Shown: positions 14,704-24,113 of the stretch, piece by piece
Numbering within the stretch: position 1 is the first letter of the stretch
How the letters are laid out: every line of letters starts with the position of its first letter
Assembly (NCBI GenBank): GCA_016198705.1
Contig: JACQIA010000035.1
Coordinates: 1-36,900, forward strand
Direction: 5' to 3'
Length of the DNA stretch: 36,900 nt
From: Candidatus Aenigmatarchaeota archaeon
Lineage (GTDB): Archaea > Aenigmatarchaeota > Aenigmatarchaeia > CG10238-14 > SCSR01
Notes under the pieces: generated by a model
Seen by the model: the letters and a program-made list of their open reading frames with translations, nothing else
Database searches by the model: none
Told to the model about the DNA's origin: nothing
Position numbers and translations under genes: made by a program

Positions 14704-14964
14704 TTATCCTTTGATTGTCAATACTGATACTGGGAAGGGCCTGCCGCAGAGTATACCTAGGTCCTTGCTGTTGCCGCTGAAAAGTTCAAACTTAGAATTA
14801 GATAATTTCGAAATATGCTCTATTTCATTTTTTATTTTGTCAGGTGCATTGCTGGCCATTACAATTAACTTCGCCTGGTTAAGTTTTATAAATCTGATAG
14901 ACCTACGATAGCCTAAGATCGCGTTGTCGGTTTTCAATGCAGTTTGTATTTCTTCGCTTAACAT
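14704..14964 (-). CDS. rpl30e: 50S ribosomal protein L30e (eL30)
   Basis: 86 residues from ATG 14964 (MLSEEIQTALKTDNAILGY); a TTG three codons earlier is less likely. The L7Ae/L30e/S12e fold is visible: IQTALKTDNAILGYRRSIRFI, KLIVMASNAPDKIKNEIEHISKL, then ELFSGNSKDLGILCGRPFPVSVLTI. This RNA-binding protein recognises kink-turns and sits in the large subunit. TATA-like CTATTTAAG lies about 26 nt upstream of the chosen ATG, in the 46-nt gap after rpoA2, so the downstream ribosomal genes may have their own leaderless promoter in addition to readthrough. Confidence 0.93.
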   Translation of the reverse strand: MLSEEIQTALKTDNAILGYRRSIRFIKLNQAKLIVMASNAPDKIKNEIEHISKLSNSKFELFSGNSKDLGILCGRPFPVSVLTIKG

Positions 14965-15010
14965 GCTTCTCAATTAATGGATTGATGCTTAAATAGTTTA
15001 ATCCCAGGAT

Positions 15011-16129
15011 TTACTCGTCGAACTTTGCTATCAAGTCAAACATGCCAGTTCCAGAGGGAATTACTTGGCCTATCATAACATTTTCAAAAATACCTTTAAA
15101 CTCGTCAACTTCATTTCTTATGCTTGCACGGACAAGATGTTTAATAGTTTCCTCAAATGCAGCTCTGGCTAAAATAGAAGTCTTACCCCCAGCCACACCA
15201 TATCTGCCTATAGACATCACAGCGCCTTTGAATGTCATTATATCTCCAACCAACATTACATGCCTTATATCAACATCCAATCCCTGCTCCTGCATTGTCT
15301 TCAAAGCTTCTCCGATTACTAAATTTCTTGCAGCCTCCACTCCCAAAACCTGCATTGTTTCATGTATGTCATTTGTGATAGTTCTGCCACCATCAATCTC
15401 ATCAATAGTCAAAATCTTCTCCAGATTGCTTCCTATGGTATTTATTATCCAATCATCCGCCTCGCGCCTAACTACAGCATTCATTATATCTTTGATGCCG
15501 CTCACATGAATGCCAAGGATCTTTTCTTTCAGCTTCTGCAATTCTTTAATGTCCTGCACGTCTTTAGTTATAAAGGCTATTGTATGATCCTTTTCCCTAA
15601 CTTTCAAATCAGTGAAAACTTCTTTCACAACCTTTATAATAGCACTCATCCTTCTCTTGTCAAAAACATTCAGCTCAATTGCATTTTCATTTAGATTTAG
15701 CGAGACATTGCTGACCAAGTTCGATACGTCCTTTTCCACAATCTCCTCCGCCATCTTTTTTGCCTGTTCAGCATTGTTGAATTGTTTTTTGAGATAAATA
15801 GTCATCATAGGCGTTTCAGGATCTTTCTTTGCATCAAAAATTTCTATCAATCTCGGCAGCCCGTAAGTGACTTTTATTCCCGCAGTTCCAGCAAAGTGGT
15901 ATGTACGCATCGTCATTTGGGTAGCCGGCTCAGAAATGCTCTGCGCCGCTATAATTCCAATAGCATCGCCAGGCTCAAACTTGCTGACAAAATACCTTCT
16001 TTTCACTTCTTCTGTTAATTTCTCTGCCTCATTCTTTTTAAGCCTCTTCTCTTTCGCAACTTTCTCTATCTCTTCCAAAATTCTCTTTGGCAATTCATCC
16101 GAATAATTTGTCTGCAACACTTCTGACAT
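15011..16129 (-). CDS. rpoA2: RNA polymerase subunit A'' (Rpo1C)
   Basis: 372 residues; the C-terminal part of the largest RNAP subunit, split as in archaea generally. It has the trigger-loop/bridge-proximal segment [31 protein letters not shown] (about 57-88) and the jaw and clamp-closing C-terminus ([43 protein letters not shown], then [11 protein letters not shown]-like). The ATG lies inside the 3' end of rpoA1: 35 bp are read in two frames. AAGGGTTGG upstream may serve as its Shine-Dalgarno. Confidence 0.97.
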   Translation of the reverse strand: MSEVLQTNYSDELPKRILEEIEKVAKEKRLKKNEAEKLTEEVKRRYFVSKFEPGDAIGIIAAQSISEPATQMTMRTYHFAGTAGIKVTYGLPRLIEIFDAKKDPETPMMTIYLKKQFNNAEQAKKMAEEIVEKDVSNLVSNVSLNLNENAIELNVFDKRRMSAIIKVVKEVFTDLKVREKDHTIAFITKDVQDIKELQKLKEKILGIHVSGIKDIMNAVVRREADDWIINTIGSNLEKILTIDEIDGGRTITNDIHETMQVLGVEAARNLVIGEALKTMQEQGLDVDIRHVMLVGDIMTFKGAVMSIGRYGVAGGKTSILARAAFEETIKHLVRASIRNEVDEFKGIFENVMIGQVIPSGTGMFDLIAKFDE

Positions 16130-18584
16130 CTATACCAACCCTTTCAATTTTCGATGGATCCAAGCCATCTTCGCCTGGAAGAAACTGGACAATCCTATTT
16201 TCACTGTCTCTAACAGTCCCGTCATATTCTACCTTCAAATCCTGCAAAGCACCCACCAGTCTTCTTTCCATATAACCTGAGTGCCTTGTCTTTAATGATT
16301 TGTCCATCAGCGATTCCCTGCTGTTTATTGCATCGAAAAAGAATTCAAAAGGAGTCAATCCATCTTTGAAACCTCTGCTAACAAAACCTCTTGACTCCAA
16401 GCTTATATCACCTTTTTTGAAATGAGGGAAAGTTCTTTCAAAATAGCCCCTCTCCATCCTCTCGCCCATCACCATCTCCTGCCCTACCATTGCAGCCGTT
16501 TGTACAATATTAACCAAATCCCCTCTCGCCCCGCTTTTCGCCATCACTAACGTGAAATTTTCTTTCAAATGTTTTTCTATAATGCTTTCAACCTCGTCCA
16601 AAGCTTTGTTCAATCTTCTTTTGATCAGCGTCTCCAAACTTTCTTTCGGAGTTCTTCCTATCAGCACCTTCAATTCTCCGCTTTCAAAGTTTCTTATAAG
16701 TTCATTGACATCTTTTCTAACTTTTTCTATAGTTTCCTGTATTTCCTTTCTTGCAGATTCGGGTATATCCTGGTCTGATATACTTATGGAAAATCCCATC
16801 GACATCAAAACTTCTATCGACAGTTTTGTTATATTAAACAAAAACCTCTTGACAATACTCGCCCCATATTCTTTCTCTATTTTATCAAGCAACTTCCCGC
16901 TCTCAGCTCCTACCGCCGCTTTATCTATGGTGCCTTCAAGCAATTTGCCATTCTTGATTACCACCACATCACCGGATTTGGATTTGTGCTCTGTCGAGAA
17001 ATCCTTTGGCAAAAATAAGCTGAATATCTCTTTGCCGGTTAAATGACTTTTATCAGGAATTTCCACATCAACATTGACACCTCTTACCAGCTGAGTGAAT
17101 GCTTCCCTTGGAAACTTTGTTTCACCATGCGTTAAGAGATACAATCCAGACAGATGGTCTCTGACAGCACCAACGATCGGTCCTGAAAATCTAGGACTTC
17201 TTATGTTCTTAGGTACAATCGTCAACAACTCTGCTTCGACTTGAGCCTCCTCATTCTGCAGAACATGTAAATTCATTTCATCTCCGTCAAAATCTGCATT
17301 GTAAGGCGGGCATACAGTGAGGTTAAGCCTGAAAGTCCTGTAAGGCATCACCCTAACCTTATGTCCCATTATACTCATTCTGTGCAAACTTGGCTGGCGG
17401 TTGAATAGCACGACATCGCCATCTTTTATATGCCTCTCCACAACAAAGCCTGGTGCTAGTTCTTTTGCAATCTCATCCTTGCTGACACTGGTAATTTTTT
17501 TCCTTCTACCATCAGGCCTAATTACATAATTTGCGCCAGGCCAAATATCAGGACCATTATTGACAAATGCTTTTATACCTTCCAAATTCCTTTCGTTTAT
17601 TCTAATTGGAATTGTAAGTTCTTTCGCTATTACTTCTGGAACACCGACTTCGTCTATGTCAATCATAGGATCTGGACTAATGACTGTTCTGGCCGAAAAA
17701 TTCACTCTTTTACCAGCCAGATTTCCCCTGAATCTCCCTTCTTTAGTTTTCAATCTTTGCGATAAAGTTTTGAGAATTCTACCAGACCTGTGTCTAGCCG
17801 GAGGCACTCCAGATATTTCATTATCGAAATAAGTTGAAATGTGATACTGCAACAATTCCCACAAGTCGTCTATGATAAAATCAGGCGCACCCAAATCTAT
17901 ATTTTCTTTCAACCTTTCATTTATTCTTACAACATCGACTAGTTTGTGTGTTAAATCATCTTCAGATCTTTCACCAGTCTCCAAAGTTATCGACGGTCTT
18001 ACTGTCACGGGGGGCATAGGCAGCAACGTTAATATCAGCCATTCAGGCCTGGTCTTCAAACCAATAATCTCCAAATCCTCGTTCGGAACTTTTTCAAAAA
18101 TCTCCCTCACAACTCCGGCATTTAAAATGTCACTATTTTCAACAATCGTGTAAGGCTTGATGAACTTATACTTCTTCTGTTCAGTATTGCAATATGGGCA
18201 TTTGGCTTTCGACAACTTTGCTAATTCTTTGAAGCTAAGCTTCTTGCCTTTCGACTTTTCTAGATCGTCTTTGCTAACCAAAACCCTTGAACATTTTCTG
18301 CAGAAGATCTTCACAAGCGCAAACAAAATTTTTGCATAATGAACATGAATGATAGGTTTTGTCAATTCCAAATAGCCGAAATGACCCTGGCATTCACCAA
18401 CAGTCCCACCACATGTTCTGCACCTCACACCAGGATCTACGACACCCAGCCTAGGATCCATCAGCCCACCTTCTATAGGATAGCCCTCCTGGTCATATAG
18501 TTCAGTCTTAGTTATCTTGGCTACGCTCATCTTTTTTATAAGTTCTGGGTTAATTATGCCAAATTCTATTCTATCTACTTGCAT
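16095..18584 (-). CDS. rpoA1: RNA polymerase subunit A' (Rpo1N)
   Basis: 829 residues, slightly shorter than the usual about 870-900. The N-terminal clamp zinc site is C55-x2-C58-x6-C65-x2-H68 ([14 protein letters not shown]), and a second site is formed by C95-x2-C98 and C129-x2-C132. The catalytic loop [12 protein letters not shown] (near residue 430) holds the three Asp that bind the active-site magnesium. The bridge helix lies near the C-terminus ([11 protein letters not shown], then [20 protein letters not shown]). GAGGTATAGAA before the ATG is a Shine-Dalgarno. It is 2 nt downstream of rpoB1 and overlaps rpoA2 by 35 bp. Confidence 0.98.
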   Translation of the reverse strand: MQVDRIEFGIINPELIKKMSVAKITKTELYDQEGYPIEGGLMDPRLGVVDPGVRCRTCGGTVGECQGHFGYLELTKPIIHVHYAKILFALVKIFCRKCSRVLVSKDDLEKSKGKKLSFKELAKLSKAKCPYCNTEQKKYKFIKPYTIVENSDILNAGVVREIFEKVPNEDLEIIGLKTRPEWLILTLLPMPPVTVRPSITLETGERSEDDLTHKLVDVVRINERLKENIDLGAPDFIIDDLWELLQYHISTYFDNEISGVPPARHRSGRILKTLSQRLKTKEGRFRGNLAGKRVNFSARTVISPDPMIDIDEVGVPEVIAKELTIPIRINERNLEGIKAFVNNGPDIWPGANYVIRPDGRRKKITSVSKDEIAKELAPGFVVERHIKDGDVVLFNRQPSLHRMSIMGHKVRVMPYRTFRLNLTVCPPYNADFDGDEMNLHVLQNEEAQVEAELLTIVPKNIRSPRFSGPIVGAVRDHLSGLYLLTHGETKFPREAFTQLVRGVNVDVEIPDKSHLTGKEIFSLFLPKDFSTEHKSKSGDVVVIKNGKLLEGTIDKAAVGAESGKLLDKIEKEYGASIVKRFLFNITKLSIEVLMSMGFSISISDQDIPESARKEIQETIEKVRKDVNELIRNFESGELKVLIGRTPKESLETLIKRRLNKALDEVESIIEKHLKENFTLVMAKSGARGDLVNIVQTAAMVGQEMVMGERMERGYFERTFPHFKKGDISLESRGFVSRGFKDGLTPFEFFFDAINSRESLMDKSLKTRHSGYMERRLVGALQDLKVEYDGTVRDSENRIVQFLPGEDGLDPSKIERVGIDVRSVADKLFG

Positions 18585-18586
18585 TT

Positions 18587-20383
18587 CTATACCTCTTTCA
18601 TTACAACCTTTGGATAAATCATCATCGCCTTCAACTCATCCAACATCAACTTGAATGCGTAACTCATTTCTATATCAATTATTTTTGTCTCCCCGCAAAC
18701 CGTACAGTATTTCCTGTTTTTTATCTTGTCAAAGATAGCTACCAATCCGCATTCGCTGCATATGGAAACTAAAGTTTTGTCTGAATCAAATCTCTCTTTT
18801 AGCACCAGCGAAGCGCCATGAGCAATCAGACAATCCTTTTCCATTTCACCTAGTCTCAATCCGCCTTCCTTGCTTCTACCTTCTGTGGGCTGTTTGGTTA
18901 AAAGAGTTACAGGACCGCGCGATCTGGCATGTATTTTATTGGAAACTAAATGATCCAGCTTCTGGTAAAAACAATTTCCTATGAAGATTTGTGCTGTGAA
19001 TTTCTTGCCAGTCCTTCCGTCGTACATAGTTTCCTTCCCGTCATTCATAAAACCATGCGATTTCAACTTATCCCTCAATTCCTTTTCTGGCACAGGATTG
19101 AACGCAGGGGCTACTATATATTTCCCTGATAAACTCGACACCTTGCCAGCAAGCAATTCTAATAATTGCCCCATCGTCATTCTTGACGGAATTCCATGAG
19201 GATTAAATATTATATCAGGTATAACCCCGTCTTCAGTAAACGGCATATCTTCCTGCGGAACTATCAATGCAATAACACCTTTTTGCCCATGCCTGCTTGC
19301 TAATTTATCGCCAATCTCCGGAATTTTCAAATCCCTTATCACAACCTTAATTAATTTCGTACCATCAATGGTTTCAGACAAGAAAATTCTATCAACAGTG
19401 CCATCGTCGCCATGCCTTAATCTCACAGAGGTTTCCCTTATGTTTTCAACGCCTGTGATGAACTGGTCCATAGTTCCCAAAAATCTCAATGGAGATATTC
19501 TTCCTATAAGTACTTCATCAGATTCTACTCTATGTTCAGGGTTGATGATCCCGTCTTCCGGCAAATGCTTGTAAGTGTCCTCCCCGCCATACCCTCTTAT
19601 ACCAGCCTGCGGTATTCCTATGACATCCTCCTGCCCACCCATGTACCTCTTTTGTTCAGCTTCGTATGTTCGATACATGTAAGACCAAAGCAATCCTCTC
19701 TGGATGGAATTTGCATTGATTACAATTCCGTCCTCCATGTTGTAACCTTCATAACATCCGATAGCCACAACAACATTCGCCCCGTTCGGATGATTGTCGT
19801 AATTAATTATCGTGTGGGTATGCGTTTGCACCAATGGTTTTTGCGTGTAGACCATAACGTTGGATTTAGTGTCGGCTCTCAGCAAATAATTTGTAGCGAA
19901 AATTCCTATGGATTGCCCAACCATCTTGGCTCCGTAATTTACCCTGTCACCCCTGTTGAATTCAGGATATGGTATGAATGATGCGGACAATCCCAAAATT
20001 GTCGACGGATCTAATTCAAGATGCGTATGTTCGTTTGTCAATTCACTTTCTCGAAGCGCAACATACGCATTCTCCTCCTCTTCGGCATCCATATATTCTA
20101 CAATGCCAGTCTTTAGCAGATCTTCCCAAGTAATCTCTCCTTTGTGAAGTTTTTCTATATGCTCTTTGGTAATTTTTGGTTTGCCATTTTCAATAATAAT
20201 TAAAGGCCTCCTAACTCTTCCAGAGTCGGTGAGAATTTTTATTTCATCCATATGTTTGTGGAATGCCACATTCAATTGGTTGGAAAGCAACCCCGTCCTT
20301 CTTTTGTCTCTGAGATCTTTTACCAATTTTTCCGGCTCTTTAGTCCCCCCAATATATCTGCCATCTAAAAATATTTCTGTCAT
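18587..20383 (-). CDS. rpoB1: RNA polymerase subunit B' (Rpo2C)
   Basis: 598 residues; the C-terminal half of the second-largest subunit. The hybrid-binding core is visible: EIGDKLASRHGQKGVIALIVP (near 350-375) and GRTGKKFTAQIFIGNCFYQKLDHLVSNKIHARSRGPV, then LTKQPTEGRSKEGGLRLGEMEKDCLIAHGAS. A C-terminal zinc site is formed by CSECG and CTVCG. The subunit is separate from B'', as in many euryarchaea and some DPANN groups, and unlike the single rpoB of Crenarchaeota. AAGGGGAAATAA precedes the ATG, which comes directly after the rpoB2 stop. Confidence 0.98.
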   Translation of the reverse strand: MTEIFLDGRYIGGTKEPEKLVKDLRDKRRTGLLSNQLNVAFHKHMDEIKILTDSGRVRRPLIIIENGKPKITKEHIEKLHKGEITWEDLLKTGIVEYMDAEEEENAYVALRESELTNEHTHLELDPSTILGLSASFIPYPEFNRGDRVNYGAKMVGQSIGIFATNYLLRADTKSNVMVYTQKPLVQTHTHTIINYDNHPNGANVVVAIGCYEGYNMEDGIVINANSIQRGLLWSYMYRTYEAEQKRYMGGQEDVIGIPQAGIRGYGGEDTYKHLPEDGIINPEHRVESDEVLIGRISPLRFLGTMDQFITGVENIRETSVRLRHGDDGTVDRIFLSETIDGTKLIKVVIRDLKIPEIGDKLASRHGQKGVIALIVPQEDMPFTEDGVIPDIIFNPHGIPSRMTMGQLLELLAGKVSSLSGKYIVAPAFNPVPEKELRDKLKSHGFMNDGKETMYDGRTGKKFTAQIFIGNCFYQKLDHLVSNKIHARSRGPVTLLTKQPTEGRSKEGGLRLGEMEKDCLIAHGASLVLKERFDSDKTLVSICSECGLVAIFDKIKNRKYCTVCGETKIIDIEMSYAFKLMLDELKAMMIYPKVVMKEV

Positions 20384-21871
20384 TTATTTCCCCTTCTGCA
20401 GAATCATCTGCACAGACTTCAATTCCTTTTCACTGACACCCTTTGTAACTTCAGCCATGATGGCAAGATATTTTCTCAGTCCTATAGTCGCCCCCTCTGG
20501 AGTTTCTGATGCACATAATTTTCCCCAATGGGTTGGGTGCAATTCTCTAGCTTCAAAGTGCTCTTGCGTCGATGTCAAGGGAGATAAAACATTCCTCATG
20601 TGCGAAATACTTTTGATGTAACTTCCCCTTTCCAGCCTCTGGCTTACACCAGTTCTCCCGCCTACCCAGCTGCCTATAGCCAATGCAGAGACAAGCTGGT
20701 TTGTTAAAACATTCGATTCTACTATCGCTTGCAACGGCGGCAGTCTACCGCGCTTGGTAAGTTTCTGATAATTGTAAGTTATTCTTGTAATCAATCCCCA
20801 CTTTCCAAGCAATATAGAACGCAAAAGAATCTCAAGCAGATCACCAGCAAGCCTCAGTCTTTTGTTTGAATAATGGTCCAAATCATCCTCTTCAATCTTG
20901 TTTAAATGCACTCGTATAACTTTTTGTATTGCTTTTGCAAGGAAATTCGCCTTGTCTATTCTGTTCGCGGTTTCTTGCCCCAGATGAGGCAGCAAATATC
21001 TATCCACAAGTTTTACAGCCCTATCCTTCCTGAACTCCTTTTGCGGTATTTTTATATGCTTGCCTATCTCATCCAGCCCTTCCTCCTTAGAGGTAATGCT
21101 ATATTCATACAGGTTTGTCAAAAACTCCCCGCCAACTTCAGGATCTGAGGAAATCGTGTTTATAATCAATTCATCACTTTCCAACCCCAATGCCTTCAAA
21201 AGTATGGCCACAGGAAGTTTTGTCACATTTGCAAAAGTGATTGTTATGGTGCCGTCAGCTTTCCTTTCCAAAAGGTGTCTTTGCACGTAGCCGTCTTTCT
21301 CGGAGTGTATCCTTGCGATTTCCGAAACATTGCTGCTGCTGACTTTAGCTGTGATTATTCTGTTGGAGGCTATCTCTTCAACTAAAACTAAAATTCTCTC
21401 GGTCCCGTTGATTATAAAATAGCCGCCAGGGTCGTCAGGATCCTCGCCAGCTTTAATCAATTCCTGTTTTCCCATATTTGCTAAATAGCAAATTTTAGAC
21501 TTAGTCATGACAGGCAAATCCCCGAAATTAACAATTGTCGGTTCGCTTTCCACACCATTCAAGATAGGCGTCATTTCAACATACATTGGTGCTGAATAGG
21601 TTAGGCTTCTTATTCTAGCTTCCATAGGACTTATGGTTCTGTCAGAACCATCAGCTTCCTTTACTTTGGGATCTCCGATTTTGAATTCACCAAGCTTTAT
21701 TTTAAAGTCGCCCAAATCAGGGACTTCGGGTTTTATAGTCCCAATTTCACTCAAAACTTTAGGTATCCTTCTGGTGACAAAATCGTTATAAGAATCAATC
21801 TGGAACCTGACAAATCCCTTTTCTTTGGTGTAGGTATCCAATAGTGTTAAAAATGTGCTGTTCATTTTCAT
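20384..21871 (-). CDS. rpoB2: RNA polymerase subunit B'' (Rpo2N)
   Basis: 495 residues; the N-terminal half of the second-largest subunit, carrying protrusion, lobe and fork. Diagnostic segments are [13 protein letters not shown] at the start, [23 protein letters not shown] (near 150-172), and [25 protein letters not shown] followed by [30 protein letters not shown] near the C-terminus. The split from B' falls after [15 protein letters not shown]. The gene overlaps rpoH by 4 bp (ATG within its end), so translation is probably coupled. Confidence 0.98.
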   Translation of the reverse strand: MKMNSTFLTLLDTYTKEKGFVRFQIDSYNDFVTRRIPKVLSEIGTIKPEVPDLGDFKIKLGEFKIGDPKVKEADGSDRTISPMEARIRSLTYSAPMYVEMTPILNGVESEPTIVNFGDLPVMTKSKICYLANMGKQELIKAGEDPDDPGGYFIINGTERILVLVEEIASNRIITAKVSSSNVSEIARIHSEKDGYVQRHLLERKADGTITITFANVTKLPVAILLKALGLESDELIINTISSDPEVGGEFLTNLYEYSITSKEEGLDEIGKHIKIPQKEFRKDRAVKLVDRYLLPHLGQETANRIDKANFLAKAIQKVIRVHLNKIEEDDLDHYSNKRLRLAGDLLEILLRSILLGKWGLITRITYNYQKLTKRGRLPPLQAIVESNVLTNQLVSALAIGSWVGGRTGVSQRLERGSYIKSISHMRNVLSPLTSTQEHFEARELHPTHWGKLCASETPEGATIGLRKYLAIMAEVTKGVSEKELKSVQMILQKGK

Positions 21872-22167
21872 CCCTTGACTACAACTCTATAGTATTCAGC
21901 TTCTCCAGCAGTTTCACTTTTTCTTAAAATCTTTACAACATCCCCAATCTTGCAATTAAGCAATTTAGCCATTGGGTCTGATGCAAGCATTCTTGGCAGT
22001 TGCCTCAATACTATTCCATATCTTTTCAAAAGTTCTTCCTTCTCCTTGTCATTGAGCAAGATGTGCTTAGGCACCAATTCATGTTTTGTAATTTCCAATT
22101 CTTTCAACACATCACCGTTAGAATAAGCAGTACGAAGTTTGTAGATAGGTTTGTCTTGGGTTAACAA
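21868..22167 (-). CDS. rpoH: RNA polymerase subunit H (Rpo5)
   Basis: Up to 99 residues. The conserved RPB5 C-terminal domain starts at [29 protein letters not shown] and ends [25 protein letters not shown]. Archaeal RpoH is usually about 78-84 residues, so the GTG at 22110 (80 residues) fits the family. The TTG at 22167 would add 19 residues ([19 protein letters not shown]) and lies about 13 nt after the likely transcription start. The gene is certain; the start is not. It heads the RNAP operon, as is canonical. Confidence 0.9.
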   Translation of the reverse strand: MLTQDKPIYKLRTAYSNGDVLKELEITKHELVPKHILLNDKEKEELLKRYGIVLRQLPRMLASDPMAKLLNCKIGDVVKILRKSETAGEAEYYRVVVKG

Positions 22168-22200
22168 TATTCACGATTACACCATTTGCCAGAGCCTAGG

Positions 22201-22217
22201 TATCTATATATTAGATA
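22201..22217. promoter_or_regulatory. Inverted repeat containing TATA element, RNAP operon promoter region
   Basis: TATCTATATATTAGATA has 6-bp arms (TATCTA/TAGATA) around TATAT. It lies about 35-50 nt upstream of the rpoH TTG and is the best TATA-like sequence in the 182-bp gap between rpoH and the divergent gene at 22350. The rest of the gap holds no recognisable gene. The dyad could simply be the TATA box or also a regulator site. Confidence 0.4.
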
Positions 22218-22349
22218 TACTGGAGTTTTTAAGTTTATCGATTGAAGGTTTTGTCAAGAATTTTATTGATATTATAGCCGACAATCCAAAGAAGCAGTAG
22301 TTGAAGCATATTTAAGCATAGAGCATGAAATTCTTACTAAGGATATTAG

Positions 22350-22610
22350 ATGTCCGAACTTGGAATAATTGTGATGTTAATCTTTCTTGGAGTTGGCGGA
22401 ATCTTGGTTATCACTCAGAAGCCAAAACAAAAGTCAGAATACGATGAGTATGTCTACAAGCGAAAGATGGCTGAATTGCACACAAAGGAAATAGAAGACC
22501 GAGCCGAACAGGATTATGTGGATGAACAAGAGAGAAGAGAGAACTTGAGGGACTTGGCGAATGAAGGACTTGCCAAGAGACTGATGTTCGGAAAGAAGGA
22601 AAAAAGGTAA
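22350..22610 (+). CDS. Small single-pass membrane protein, hypothetical
   Basis: 86 residues. The N-terminal hydrophobic helix LGIIVMLIFLGVGGILVI (about 4-21) is followed by a highly charged, probably coiled-coil cytoplasmic tail rich in Glu, Lys and Arg (YKRKMAELHTKEIEDRAEQD, then a Lys-rich end). No family is recognised. The gene directly precedes, by 14 nt, the nuclease-like gene on the same strand, so the two may form a unit. It is divergent from the RNAP operon. Confidence 0.6.
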   Translation: MSELGIIVMLIFLGVGGILVITQKPKQKSEYDEYVYKRKMAELHTKEIEDRAEQDYVDEQERRENLRDLANEGLAKRLMFGKKEKR

Positions 22611-22624
22611 ACATTTTGGTTGTT

Positions 22625-22969
22625 ATGGCTCGAGATATCTTTGAAAATATAATTGATACTGACATTTTTGGTCGGAAAAAGTCTAAAAAGCAAATTAAAC
22701 GAGAAGTTTTAGAAGAGAACCGTATGAAAGGAAAAACAGCTGAAAATAATTATGTGGTGAGAGCTCAATTAGCAGGATACGAGGTTGAAAGAACTGGAAA
22801 AGGACATGACTTTAGAGTCAGAAAAAGGGATTTATTAACAGGAAGAGTTATTTACAGTGGAGTCAGAGAAATTAAATCCGGAAATGCTACACTCTCTAAA
22901 CTTCAGCGTAAAACAAAGAAAAAGCAATCTAACTATAAGATTGTTCGAGAAGACAATATGATTTGGTAG
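22625..22969 (+). CDS. PD-(D/E)XK nuclease-like protein
   Basis: 114 residues from ATG 22625 (MARDIFENII); a start three codons earlier is also open. The active-site signature of the restriction-endonuclease-like fold is laid out in order: helix E41 (KGKTAENNYVVRAQLAGYEV), D62 in GKGHDFRV, then E82-x-K84 in REIKSGN, followed by a helix with Q94 (SKLQRKT). Numbers are from MARD. The N-terminus is basic (GRKKSKKQIKRE), consistent with DNA or RNA binding. The small size suggests a single-domain nuclease such as archaeal Hjc-like or VRR-like proteins, but no specific family is recognised. Confidence 0.68.
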   Translation: MARDIFENIIDTDIFGRKKSKKQIKREVLEENRMKGKTAENNYVVRAQLAGYEVERTGKGHDFRVRKRDLLTGRVIYSGVREIKSGNATLSKLQRKTKKKQSNYKIVREDNMIW

Positions 22970-23262
22970 TTTATCTTCTCTTTTTCCTTGTGCTATAAAA
23001 TGTAACTTTTTCCCCACTACTTCTTCGGAATGATATTCTCCTTGCCATAATTCTATTATGTATGTTCTATATTTTAAATATTTCATTATGTTCTGATAAT
23101 TTTTCGGCTAGCCTTACCGAACCCTTCGGCTTTCTTCGAAAATTTCGCCTCACTCCGAACTTAAACTCCATTAATGTTCTCTGTTTCGGTCGCATAACAC
23201 TGATTATGCAAAATATTTCAATACTCGTTTTATTTTACACGGCCGAACGATAGTACTTATTC
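22970..23262. other. Largely non-coding stretch with small hairpins
   Basis: Between the nuclease gene and the homing endonuclease gene I see no secure gene. Hairpin-forming sequences cluster at about 23103-23131 (TTCGG and CCGAA alternating three times) and at about 23195-23212 (GCATAA/TTATGC around CACTGA). A 34-codon frame on the minus strand (23067-23171) is possible. Confidence 0.4.
23067..23171 (-). CDS. Possible tiny basic protein (34 aa) or gene remnant
   Basis: From ATG 23171 the frame encodes 34 residues, beginning MEFKFGVRRNFRRKPKGSVR and continuing LAEKLSEHNEIFKI. The basic first half and helical second half look protein-like, and the frame has no rare-codon look. It may be a real short protein or the 3' remnant of a longer gene, since no convincing promoter is seen. 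The repeated TTCGG/CCGAA elements fall inside it, so it could equally be structured RNA. Confidence 0.22.
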   Translation of the reverse strand: MEFKFGVRRNFRRKPKGSVRLAEKLSEHNEIFKI

Positions 23263-24078
23263 TTAAAGAAGTAAGCGCCCGGAGCGAGTTTGATTAAAAA
23301 TTAAATTAAGTTTATCTAGCTTTTCAGGACTAAGGAATCCTATTTTCTTTGCATACAATCCTTTATCATTTATTACCAAGACATGAGCTCCATTGTAAGG
23401 TCCTAGAATATGAGAATTAATTCCTAATGTCTTTAGAAGAGTTTTGATTTCTTCTAGCCCTCTTTTGTTCATGGATTTCGCAAATATACTCTTTTTAATT
23501 AAGCTTACAGATCCGTCACCATCAAAATATGCTCTCAACCATGCCACTTTTAGCTTAAAATTATCTCCATCCATAATATCTAATGGGACAGACCATTTTC
23601 TACTTCCAAATCTTGAATATCTAATTAAATCATCTATAACTGCTTGAGCATTAATTACTAAATCTGCTACACCATTTTCATATGGTGTGTAACCATAACA
23701 ATCTTCAACACTTTTTATGAAGTCATTTACTAAGATGGAATTTTTATTTGTGAAAAATATTCTATGTTGTTTTACTTTCATTTTATATGCTTTGTTACGT
23801 CTTTTATCGAATTGAAAATATTCATAATTTCCTATAACTTCACACCCTTCGGCTGACAAATAACCTAAAATTTTAGCTTTTGATACGTTTAAATTACTTA
23901 CGTCTTTGTTTATTGTAAAAAGTTTTCTATTTGGGTGAGGAATATCTAATGTATATCTCAAAACAGTCCTATCATTAATATGAATTAACTTCGAAATTTC
24001 ACTTATCTTAAGACCTTTCTTTTTAAGCTTTCTAATTTTTATAATTTCATTATCAGTTAGTTTTTTTCCTCTAGGCAT
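23263..24078 (-). CDS. Free-standing LAGLIDADG homing endonuclease with N-terminal HTH
   Basis: 271 residues. The N-terminus is a helix-turn-helix (LTDNEIIKIRKLKKKGLKISEISKLIHINDRTVLRY, about 8-42) of the resolvase/Sigma-70-like type. Two LAGLIDADG motifs follow: ILGYLSAEG (70-78, acidic E77) and WLRAYFDGDG (180-189, acidic D188). Such enzymes make a monomer with pseudo-twofold symmetry and cut a long asymmetric site. No intron or intein surrounds it, so it is free-standing. It lies 35 nt from the 3' end of tRNA-Asp on the same strand, and its last codons overlap an imperfect copy of that tRNA 3' end. Lys/Asn-rich composition sets it apart from neighbouring housekeeping genes. Confidence 0.87.
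   Translation of the reverse strand: MPRGKKLTDNEIIKIRKLKKKGLKISEISKLIHINDRTVLRYTLDIPHPNRKLFTINKDVSNLNVSKAKILGYLSAEGCEVIGNYEYFQFDKRRNKAYKMKVKQHRIFFTNKNSILVNDFIKSVEDCYGYTPYENGVADLVINAQAVIDDLIRYSRFGSRKWSVPLDIMDGDNFKLKVAWLRAYFDGDGSVSLIKKSIFAKSMNKRGLEEIKTLLKTLGINSHILGPYNGAHVLVINDKGLYAKKIGFLSPEKLDKLNLIFNQTRSGRLLL
23274..23288. repeat. Imperfect copy of tRNA-Asp 3' end (candidate attachment-site remnant)
   Basis: AGCGCCCGGAGCGAG matches AGCGCCTGAAGCGGG at 24112-24126 in 12 of 15 positions. The latter is the acceptor and T-stem 3' strands of tRNA-Asp. Both have the same orientation and lie on opposite sides of the homing endonuclease gene. On the minus strand it reads CTCGCTCCGGGCGCT, resembling the consensus 3' end of archaeal tRNA-Asp (CCGGGCG). 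This could be a displaced tRNA end left by integration, or chance. Confidence 0.3.
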
Positions 24079-24113
24079 GTATAATAATTTGTCGCCTTAG
24101 GATATAAATGTAG

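Noticed and set aside
22108-22110. GTG at 22110 as the certain rpoH start
   Set aside because: The family length favours it, but GGTGAT abuts it without spacing and the TATA element fits the TTG at 22167 better. I left the longer frame and flagged the doubt.
23062-23253. 63-aa plus-strand frame between the nuclease and endonuclease genes
   Set aside because: Composition is not protein-like (Phe/Leu/Ser-rich, no domain), no promoter or ribosome-binding site is seen, and hairpin repeats dominate the region.
23263-24078. Homing endonuclease as part of an rRNA or tRNA intron, or an intein
   Set aside because: No 16S or 23S sequence flanks it, both tRNA-Asp introns are only 15-20 nt and lie elsewhere, and no host protein frame continues on either side. 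It is treated as free-standing.
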